64,000 nucleotides of DNA. Origin: Rossellomorea aquimaris TF-12. Lineage in GTDB: Bacteria; Bacillota; Bacilli; Bacillales; Bacillaceae_B. How positions within the stretch are numbered: position 1 is the stretch's first letter; every line of letters begins with the position of its first letter. Shown here in pieces: positions 57,806 to 64,000 of the stretch. Made by a program: the position numbers and the translations under genes. The stretch spans positions 62,001 through 126,000 of the forward strand of contig NZ_LQXM01000027.1 of NCBI RefSeq assembly GCF_001648555.1, read 5' to 3'. The notes under the pieces are model-generated. The model ran no database searches and was not told where the DNA came from. It worked only from the letters and a program-made list of their open reading frames with translations.

Positions 57806-58813
57806 CTATTTACTGCGATTCTTAAATAAATGGATATGATCTAAAGCTTTACCTGTTCCAATCGCTACACAATCCAGTGGTTCTTCTGCGATAAGAACCG
57901 GCATTTTTGTTTCATCACTGATTACCTTATCAAGGTTTCGAAGCAGTGCCCCTCCGCCAGTTAAGACAATTCCACGATCCATAATATCTGCCGCCAGTTC
58001 CGGTGGTGTCTTTTCAAGAGTGCTCTTTACAGCATCTACAATGGTATATACTGTGTCACGTAGAGCAGTAGCAATTTCGGTTGCTGTTACTTCGATGGTT
58101 TTTGGTAGACCGGTTAATAAATCACGTCCACGAATTTCCATCGATTGAATGCCTTCTGAATCTCCGGCAGATCCAACCTCCATTTTAATGGTTTCTGCTG
58201 TACGATCCCCGATCATAAGGTTATACGTTTTACGTATATAATTAATAATCGCATCATCCATTTCATCTCCAGCTACTCGAATGGATTGACTTGTCACAAT
58301 TCCACCTAAAGAAATAATCGCTACTTCTGTTGTTCCTCCACCAATATCCACAACCATACTTCCTGTTGGTTCCCAAACTGGTAAATTCGCTCCAATGGCT
58401 GCTGCAAATGGCTCTTCGATTGTATAAGCATCTCTAGCCCCGGCTTGCCTTGTTGCATCTATAACAGCTCTTTCTTCAACACCTGTAATACCTGAAGGGA
58501 CACAAATCATGACATAAGGTTTTCTGGAGAATGCCCCTGTACTACGAGTTGCCTGTTTTATGTAATACTTCATCATGGTAGCTGTTGTTTCGTAATCGGC
58601 AATGACTCCATCCTTCATTGGACGAAGGGCTACAACGTTCCCTGGAGTTCTCCCGATCATATTTTTCGCATCGTTTCCTACCGCTACAATCTGTTTATTA
58701 TCTGTTTGAAGTGCTACTACGGAAGGTTCTCGAACAATAATTCCTTTTCCTTTTACGTAGACCAATGTATTTGCTGTTCCTAAATCAATCCCTAAATCTT
58801 TCGTTCCAAACAT
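57806..58813 (-). CDS. mreB: rod shape-determining protein MreB
   Basis: Bacterial actin that guides lateral wall synthesis. The 335-residue product has phosphate motif 1 [37 protein letters not shown], and the adenosine motif [18 protein letters not shown]. It ends IHLFKNRSK. It has the mreB-type N-terminus (MFGTKDLGI), not Mbl. First gene of mreBCD-minCD, with 177 bases to mreC. Confidence 0.97.
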   Translation of the reverse strand: MFGTKDLGIDLGTANTLVYVKGKGIIVREPSVVALQTDNKQIVAVGNDAKNMIGRTPGNVVALRPMKDGVIADYETTATMMKYYIKQATRSTGAFSRKPYVMICVPSGITGVEERAVIDATRQAGARDAYTIEEPFAAAIGANLPVWEPTGSMVVDIGGGTTEVAIISLGGIVTSQSIRVAGDEMDDAIINYIRKTYNLMIGDRTAETIKMEVGSAGDSEGIQSMEIRGRDLLTGLPKTIEVTATEIATALRDTVYTIVDAVKSTLEKTPPELAADIMDRGIVLTGGGALLRNLDKVISDETKMPVLIAEEPLDCVAIGTGKALDHIHLFKNRSK

Positions 58814-58936
58814 TAATGGTATCTCCCTTTCTGATACAAATTGGCTGGTTTTATATGTGACTAAACAGGAGAGTTGTCCAAAAACTCTTCATCCTCGTAA
58901 TTTTGTTCACAATAATTGATGGTTTCATGACATAAC

Positions 58937-58975
58937 GAAAAGACTCATTCCTGATTAGAATGACTCCCTTTTCTA
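58937..58975 (-). terminator. possible terminator between radC and mreB
   Basis: Minus-strand AAAGGGAGTCATTC faces GAATGAGTCTTTT with mismatches. The tail is only moderately T-rich. The rest of 58814-59060 has no gene and should contain the mreB promoter. Confidence 0.4.
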
Positions 58976-59060
58976 CCTAAGCTACGCAATATAGAATCAC
59001 CATATTGTTTGCAAAAATCATAAGGTTAATTATATCGTAACAATCGTAAAAATCATAGTG

Positions 59061-59771
59061 TCATAAATACCCTTTTTCCTTTAAACTGATAAATTTCTTT
59101 TCCCCTATGATAAGGTGATCAAGAATATCTATACCAATAATCCGACCACATTCAACTAACCGTTTTGTTACTTCAATATCTTCTCTGCTAGGGGTTGGAT
59201 CACCTGAAGGATGATTATGGATACAAATAATTGATGCTGCCGATCGCCGAAACGCTTCTTTAAACACTTCTCTTGGATGAACGATAGAGGCATTGAGGCT
59301 TCCAATAAAGATGGTTTGCTTATGGAGAACTTGATTTTTAGTGTTGAGGTAAAGACATACGAAGTGTTCTTGGGCAAGAAACCTCATATCGTTCATGACA
59401 TATTTCGCTCCATCTTCAGGGGAGCGAATGCTATATCTGTCATCAAAGGCCAGGTTACTAATTCTTCGTCCAAATTCCACTGCTGCCATAATTTGAACTG
59501 CTTTTGCTAATCCAATCCCCTTGGTTTTCGTAATTTCCTCGAGGGAAGCATCCTTTAATAGGTTTAGTCCATCAAAAGAATTTAAAAGTCGATTGGAGAG
59601 CTGAAGAACAGATTCCGATTTTGTGCCCGTTCTAATTAAGATCGCTAATAACTCTTGATTTGAAAGACTCGATGCCCCACTTTGAATAAGACGCTCTCTT
59701 GGTCTTTCATCCTGAGGGAAATCTCGAATCATCAGCCTGTTTTCCTGATGTTTCGACATCATTTTTACCAT
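59061..59771 (-). CDS. radC: RadC family protein (JAB/MPN metalloprotein)
   Basis: 236-residue RadC/YsxA protein: a helix-hairpin-helix part (LEEITKTKGIGLAKAVQIMA) and a C-terminal JAB1/MPN domain with the full metal motif HNHPSGDPTPSRED and the glutamate upstream in HPREVFKEAF. Despite its name, a role in repair is not supported in most species; the activity is unknown. Start at ATG 59771 after AGGAGG; another ATG lies three codons later. It is 33 bases after maf. Confidence 0.94.
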   Translation of the reverse strand: MVKMMSKHQENRLMIRDFPQDERPRERLIQSGASSLSNQELLAILIRTGTKSESVLQLSNRLLNSFDGLNLLKDASLEEITKTKGIGLAKAVQIMAAVEFGRRISNLAFDDRYSIRSPEDGAKYVMNDMRFLAQEHFVCLYLNTKNQVLHKQTIFIGSLNASIVHPREVFKEAFRRSAASIICIHNHPSGDPTPSREDIEVTKRLVECGRIIGIDILDHLIIGEKKFISLKEKGYL

Positions 59772-59804
59772 AGTATCCTCCTTATGCTACGAAAGGAGTT
59801 ATTC

Positions 59805-60371
59805 TTAATGAAGGTAGCCCATTTTATGCAAGGCTCGATATACTCTTGAAATCGGTAAGCCCACAACGGAGAAATAATCACCTTTTATTTCTTTTACAAA
59901 CTTTGCTCCTAAGCCCTGAATTCCGTAAGAGCCAGCTTTATCAAAGGGTTCTTCTGAAGCGATGTAATCTTCTATCTCCTTAGATGTTAACTCCCAAAAC
60001 GTAACGTCTGTTTTTTCGTAAAATACATCTTCTGTTTCGCCTCTTAAAATGGCAACACCTGTGTAGACAGAATGTGTCTTGCCAGACAACATGGTCAACA
60101 TCTCTTTTGCTTCTTCTTTTGAACGTGGCTTTCCAAGAATATGTTCATCTTTTGTCACAACCGTATCAGAGCCAATGACATAGTGATTAGGGTGTTCTAA
60201 TGAAATTTGTTTCGCTTTCTTTTGTGCAAGTTCCATTACAACTTCATGAGGTTGTAATTGTGGAGAAAAAGTTTCTTCTACTGAACTACTTTTAACGGAA
60301 AAAGAAAGTTGAATTTGTTGAAGAAGTTGTTTTCTTCGAGGAGATTGTGAAGCGAGTATGAGGTTGGACAC
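59805..60371 (-). CDS. maf: Maf family nucleotide pyrophosphatase
   Basis: 188-residue dTTP/UTP (or modified nucleotide) pyrophosphatase. It starts MSNLILASQSPRRKQLLQQI and has VIGSDTVV with the catalytic aspartate, GKPRSKEEAKEMLTMLSGKT, and YGIQGLGAKFVKEIKGDYFS, all family signatures. In Bacillus, Maf also affects septation and competence-related division arrest. GTG start. It precedes radC in one unit with it. Confidence 0.95.
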   Translation of the reverse strand: MSNLILASQSPRRKQLLQQIQLSFSVKSSSVEETFSPQLQPHEVVMELAQKKAKQISLEHPNHYVIGSDTVVTKDEHILGKPRSKEEAKEMLTMLSGKTHSVYTGVAILRGETEDVFYEKTDVTFWELTSKEIEDYIASEEPFDKAGSYGIQGLGAKFVKEIKGDYFSVVGLPISRVYRALHKMGYLH

Positions 60372-60447
60372 ACCATACCATTCCTTTCGGTGTATAGATT
60401 AGGAGATACAAGCTTATCGTACCAAATTCAATCCTTGTAAACAAGTG

Positions 60448-60516
60448 AAAAAAGGGAGCCTCAAATCAAAAGATTATGCCCTAACCAGCTCAACCTTTTA
60501 TAGAGTTCCCTTTATT
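60448..60516 (-). terminator. possible terminator after spoIIB
   Basis: Minus-strand AAAGGGA and TCCCTTT arms flank a loop of about 46 bases that has partial internal pairing, followed by TTTCACTTG. Confidence 0.4.
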
Positions 60517-60558
60517 TCGAATAATTATTTCCTAGAAAATAGTCAATATTTGTCGAGA

Positions 60559-61536
60559 TTATAAGCTGCCATAAAGTTCAATGTATCGTAGTAATTCATT
60601 CTGGGCTTTTCTGGCATCTTCAGGGGATTTTATTTTCATCGTCAAATTCCCTGCATTTACAAGTGTTTCCTTCATTTTTACAAGGATTTCTTGTTCAACT
60701 TTAGTGGACTCCAGTTCCTTTAATGTAGAAGAAATCGAATCCATTACGGATTGATTTGTTTTCCCCATTAATAGTCCATTGCTGCTTTCTTGAGCAAGGA
60801 TTCCAAACAAAGTATTTCCCATTTCCAGGAATGACTTTTCTTCAAGAGAGGCATTAATTTCTTTTTCGCCTATGACAAAATCTTTCGCATAAACCTCCAC
60901 CCCTTGTTTTGTCATCCCTTCTCCAACCAATTTAGCAGTGGCCACATCTCCTGATACACCGAGAAGTAGGAACCATTGACCATCTTTTTCGATACTGGCA
61001 CCATTAACTCCTTTTACTGAGATACTATCTTGCATAGCAATTAATGTTTCTTCCTTGGAGTATACCCCTCCCTGGATTACCGGTGCATGAAACTCTCCTA
61101 CTTTCACCGAAGACATCTCTGTGTTCCCACCCGGTGCCTCTTCCACCGTATTGTCCTTTAATGCTGCTGCCGGAACGGAAGGGTTGTCCGTTGTATTGAT
61201 TACCTTTAAGGTTCCAAACCCAAGAACGGCCCCTACCACAATTGCACCTATAATGGACATTAATAAATTCACAGAATTATGAAAAGGGTTTCTGAATTTC
61301 TTTCGATTCTTTTTACTACCTGTCACGTAGTTTATTTTTTTGTATTCCTTTGGAGGCTGGGGTTCTTGATCAGGAAGCATCCAATTAAACCCGTCCTCTT
61401 CCATTTTTTCATCACTTGCTGCTGTTTCCGACTTCCCCAGTCTCCAATCATAGACAAGAAGATCCTCTTCAAAGTCTGTTTTCTTCCCATTAATCTTCAA
61501 GGAAATATTCTTTTCTTTTCCATTATTCTTTTCCAC
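60559..61536 (-). CDS. spoIIB: stage II sporulation protein B, SpoIIB (SPOR domain)
   Basis: 325-residue bitopic protein located between the comC/pil region and maf, as spoIIB in B. subtilis. A cytoplasmic acidic N-terminus (SLKINGKKTDFEEDLLVYDW) is followed by one transmembrane helix (LLMSIIGAIVVGAVLGFGTL, near residue 100) and an extracytoplasmic SPOR-like domain (FLLLGVSGDVATAKLVGEGM and flanking). SpoIIB speeds septal peptidoglycan removal during engulfment. The start is uncertain: GTG 61536 has AAGGAGG nine bases upstream, while GTG 61545 overlaps that site. Confidence 0.87.
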   Translation of the reverse strand: MEKNNGKEKNISLKINGKKTDFEEDLLVYDWRLGKSETAASDEKMEEDGFNWMLPDQEPQPPKEYKKINYVTGSKKNRKKFRNPFHNSVNLLMSIIGAIVVGAVLGFGTLKVINTTDNPSVPAAALKDNTVEEAPGGNTEMSSVKVGEFHAPVIQGGVYSKEETLIAMQDSISVKGVNGASIEKDGQWFLLLGVSGDVATAKLVGEGMTKQGVEVYAKDFVIGEKEINASLEEKSFLEMGNTLFGILAQESSNGLLMGKTNQSVMDSISSTLKELESTKVEQEILVKMKETLVNAGNLTMKIKSPEDARKAQNELLRYIELYGSL

Positions 61537-61583
61537 TATCGCCACCCTCCTTCATCTAGTTTTTTCCATGCTATCACATCCCA

Positions 61584-61617
61584 TAAAAAAAAGAACAAGA
61601 CTTTTGTCGTCTTGTCC
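61584..61617 (-). terminator. terminator after pilO
   Basis: Minus-strand GGACAAGAC pairs with GTCTTGTTC around seven bases and is followed by TTTTTTTT. It ends the pilMNO unit ahead of spoIIB. Confidence 0.88.
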
Positions 61618-61658
61618 TAATAGGTTTTCGTCAAATTTTTTGCATGCAAGAGCATTCA

Positions 61659-62396
61659 TCAATCCTCAGTATCGTTTTGTATCTCTTCACCTGCAGGATC
61701 AGTAAACTGATTAAACGGATTTTTTTTCAATGAGGGAGGAGGGCTATCAATCGACGGCAAACTCTCCTTTAACTCAGTTAAAGTTGGCAGATAAAAGGCT
61801 GAAGCCACAATCTGATAAATAATAGATTGGTCACTTCCCTCTACAACTCCCTCGTTAAATTCCTCTGTGCCTGTAAATATGAGTTGATTCACTTCAACAA
61901 TCCGCTCAAGATTCTCGACTTCTGTTAAAAACCTTTCCATCTCAAAGTAAGTCGGCGACTCCACCGTCATAGTGATCTGCAATCTCTTTATCAAAGAATT
62001 GCCCACATCAGTGCTCGCGGTACCATCCTCTTCGTTTCCTCCTTCTATTTCTGAAAGAGTCTGTGAGAAATCATTTTTTTCAAAGCTCATACTCTGAATA
62101 AAACTTTCCGAAACAACCTCAGCCATTTCAAAGTCAAGAAGCAATTGCTCTGTCAATGGTTCAACCGGAATTTTCTTTTGCAAACTTAAGTCAGTAAAGG
62201 CTCTGCTTTCAACATTCGTTTTTGCTTCCATTGCTTGTAAAATTGCTTTTTCTGTTTGTAGTTCATTTTGAATACGCTGAAGCCTAGTATTTTGAGGAGA
62301 ATAAACAAAGAAATATAGAAGAGACAAACTCATAACACAAATAAGGATCAAACCAATAAATAGAGTCCATTCTCTTTTTGATAAATGAAAGTTCAT
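61659..62396 (-). CDS. PilO-like type IV pilus assembly protein
   Basis: 245-residue bitopic protein: short cytoplasmic N-terminus, one helix (LFIGLILICVMSLSLLYFFV, near residue 12), a coiled coil (LQRIQNELQTEKAILQAMEA) and an extracytoplasmic alpha/beta domain with LIKRLQITMTVESPTYFEME, the layout of PilO. Its start overlaps the pilN-like stop by four bases. Order and topology match pilM-pilN-pilO of type IV pilus/type II secretion clusters. Sequence similarity is low, so the assignment depends on context. Confidence 0.72.
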   Translation of the reverse strand: MNFHLSKREWTLFIGLILICVMSLSLLYFFVYSPQNTRLQRIQNELQTEKAILQAMEAKTNVESRAFTDLSLQKKIPVEPLTEQLLLDFEMAEVVSESFIQSMSFEKNDFSQTLSEIEGGNEEDGTASTDVGNSLIKRLQITMTVESPTYFEMERFLTEVENLERIVEVNQLIFTGTEEFNEGVVEGSDQSIIYQIVASAFYLPTLTELKESLPSIDSPPPSLKKNPFNQFTDPAGEEIQNDTED

Positions 62397-63013
62397 TCTT
62401 CACCCTCCTCTTCTAAGGACAAGGATGATTCTTCCTTTAACTCCTGAAGCTTTATCGAGTTAAGAGTTAACTCATACTGTACAACATATCTCGGGAGAAT
62501 CGCTTCTTCAAGCGCGGCTTCCTCACTTATGATTTCCTCTGTTGTGATTTCTTGAATTTCGGCTTCTGTTATCCAATTCATCCCTTTCATTCTCTCTAAG
62601 TAATAGGCTGCTTCTCGACTGGCATCAAATTGAACCGTAAAGTTGATCACCTGTCTATCTCTGTATTCAAAGGTTTGAATAAACCCTCTTTGAGGGAGAA
62701 GAGAAATGAGCTCGTTAAGGAGAGGAATCGTTTCAATAGGGTATGTTTCCATTCTTTTAACGGTTTCTTGTAAATCTCTGATTCCATTGGAAGATTGTGA
62801 ATCTATTATTTTTTCTTGTTGCAGTTGGACTAATTGTTTCGTTTGGGATAGACTCACTTGGGTTCTTTCTGTTTCATTTCGTATACTATGTAAGGAAATC
62901 ATAAGAAAGAGGAGCGTAATGAAAAAGAGTAAAAGAAGGATGCCAGCACTATATAGAAAAAGAGGAGTTCTCTTCTTTTTTTCTGAAAGTAAGTTAATGT
63001 CAATGAGATTCAT
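62393..63013 (-). CDS. PilN-like type IV pilus assembly protein
   Basis: 206-residue bitopic protein beginning MNLIDINLLSEKKKRTPLFL, close to the PilN cytoplasmic motif (INLLP...) that binds PilM. It has one transmembrane helix (AGILLLLFFITLLFLMISLH), a coiled coil (VQLQQEKIIDSQSSNGIRDL) and a ferredoxin-like extracytoplasmic domain (RQVINFTVQFDASREAAYYL). It overlaps pilM-like by 14 bases and pilO-like by four bases, so the three are translationally coupled. Confidence 0.78.
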   Translation of the reverse strand: MNLIDINLLSEKKKRTPLFLYSAGILLLLFFITLLFLMISLHSIRNETERTQVSLSQTKQLVQLQQEKIIDSQSSNGIRDLQETVKRMETYPIETIPLLNELISLLPQRGFIQTFEYRDRQVINFTVQFDASREAAYYLERMKGMNWITEAEIQEITTEEIISEEAALEEAILPRYVVQYELTLNSIKLQELKEESSLSLEEEGEE

Positions 63014-63971
63014 TGTATTGCACCTCTTTTAACCCCAGACCTAATACTGTTGCAAAACGTCTCGATACTTCCTCATCATTGGTAGTGTAAATTCCATTTA
63101 AATGAAGAAAGTCCACCTTAACATTCAGCCTCTCATTCAAATGTTCTCTCATTTCCTTAAGGTTTGGATGATCTCCACTTATAAGAGCCCTATCAACGGC
63201 ATTTTCACCTTGATTTAATGAAAATCGGTAAAAATTCATCACTTTTTCTATTTCATTAAAAGCATCTTCATAATTTCGCCAACTGAGAGGTCCCTCATTT
63301 AATACTTTCTCGTTTTCCTCCTCTAAAACAAGAGGTCTTGTAAAAATCGGTTCGTTATTGTGAAAAATCGAAATGGTTAATAGGTGTTCATCGAAATGGA
63401 GGAACATCGTATGCTCATTTGAATTCACCAGCTGTTGTTCCACTCCTAACCGGTAAAGAGCAAGAAGTGAAATATCTGCAACGACAGGTTTTAGCTTCAC
63501 AGACACCAATACATCTTTATAGCTGTCTACAACTTCCTGGTAAGAGGAAATTAACAGGACTTCCCTTTTATGATCTGTTTCACCTAAAAGAGCATAATCA
63601 AAAACAGGATCCTCAAAAGGCAAATGAATACTTGTTCCAATTTCTAAAAATAAATACCCTTCTATTTCATCCTCTTGAAGATCCAGGGGAATCGTTACTT
63701 TTCGTAATACGACAAAGGGGTCCGGAACCACAAATCGGACAGACTTCCTTTTGATTTTCCAATCCTCCACACACTCTTCTAAGATGTATTGAAGCGTTTG
63801 TTCATCAATAATCCTTCCACCTTTAATAACACCATATGGAAGAGAACGTTCTCCAATAGTTTGAACGACTAGAGGCGAAGTTTGCTTCAACTCTAGAAAG
63901 CGGATAGACTGATCAGTAAAAACGAGATTTGCCGTTTTTTGGCTACTAGAGAGAAACTGGAGAATACCCAT
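63000..63971 (-). CDS. PilM-like actin-fold pilus assembly ATPase
   Basis: 323-residue cytoplasmic protein of the PilM/FtsA-like fold: an N-terminal strand-turn (ANLVFTDQSIRFLELKQ), followed by VRFVVPDPFVVLRKVTIPLD and a C-terminal portion with DRALISGDHPNLKEMREHLN and ATVLGLGLKEVQ. PilM binds the PilN tail and links the inner-membrane complex to the motor ATPase. It is the first of three coupled genes and starts only 29 bases from the window edge; comC or comG-type genes are expected beyond. B. subtilis 168 lacks pilMNO, whereas several other Bacillaceae have it at this position. Confidence 0.78.
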   Translation of the reverse strand: MGILQFLSSSQKTANLVFTDQSIRFLELKQTSPLVVQTIGERSLPYGVIKGGRIIDEQTLQYILEECVEDWKIKRKSVRFVVPDPFVVLRKVTIPLDLQEDEIEGYLFLEIGTSIHLPFEDPVFDYALLGETDHKREVLLISSYQEVVDSYKDVLVSVKLKPVVADISLLALYRLGVEQQLVNSNEHTMFLHFDEHLLTISIFHNNEPIFTRPLVLEEENEKVLNEGPLSWRNYEDAFNEIEKVMNFYRFSLNQGENAVDRALISGDHPNLKEMREHLNERLNVKVDFLHLNGIYTTNDEEVSRRFATVLGLGLKEVQYNESH

Positions 63972-64000
63972 AACACAAACCCTTTCTTCTTACATTTGAA

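Overview
The window is a low-GC, gene-dense stretch of chromosome from an endospore-forming Bacillaceae species (Bacillus sensu lato). Gene content and order follow the Bacillus subtilis yrrB-mnmA to comC/pil segment: mnmA-iscS-cymR, rarA, tcdA, 6S RNA, aspS-hisS, a yrvJ-like amidase, dtd-relA, apt-recJ, secDF, comN, spoVB, yajC-tgt-queA-ruvBA-bofC, coxA/safA, nadABC/nifS/niaR, pheA-pheB-obg-spo0B, rpmA-prp-rplU, spoIVFAB, minDC-mreDCB, radC-maf-spoIIB, pilMNO. Most genes lie on the minus strand. No rRNA, tRNA, CRISPR array, prophage or complete insertion sequence was seen.

Region by region. 1-4.7 kb: tRNA 2-thiouridylation (MnmA with its sulfur donor IscS), the cysteine regulator CymR, and RarA on the plus strand. 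5-9.8 kb: an insertion relative to the B. subtilis order, holding tgl (spore-coat transglutaminase) and a complete yhcEFGHI-type ABC transporter operon with its own GntR regulator and a clear operator. 9.9-14.8 kb: tcdA, 6S RNA with its own promoter, and hisS-aspS under a histidine-type T-box. 15-24 kb: a five-SH3 amidase, dtd-relA, apt-recJ and a cation diffusion facilitator. 24-31 kb: secDF, comN, spoVB and membrane proteins. 31-37 kb: queuosine genes and the RuvAB motor, ending with bofC. 37-40.4 kb: a sporulation block (YhcN-type lipoprotein, CotS-like kinase, SafA). 40.9-46.3 kb: de novo NAD synthesis controlled by NiaR from one divergent operator. 46.3-51 kb: phenylalanine synthesis, Obg, Spo0B and ribosomal proteins L27 and L21. 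51-54.6 kb: RNase E/G and the SpoIVF sigma-K checkpoint. 54.6-60 kb: division-site and cell-shape genes. 60.5-64 kb: spoIIB and a type IV pilus assembly-like pilMNO set.

The most striking observation is an in-frame TGA stop in spo0B (49807-49809), where the B. subtilis protein has arginine. The frame is otherwise intact and well conserved on both sides. Other points of interest are two families of intergenic repeats, a 20-21 bp phased tandem array between safA and nadA, a composite hairpin element between pheA and pheB, readable sporulation sigma-factor promoters (sigma-E before safA, spoVB and spoIVFA; sigma-G before bofC), and an apparently non-canonical or displaced start codon in the yrzE-like gene.
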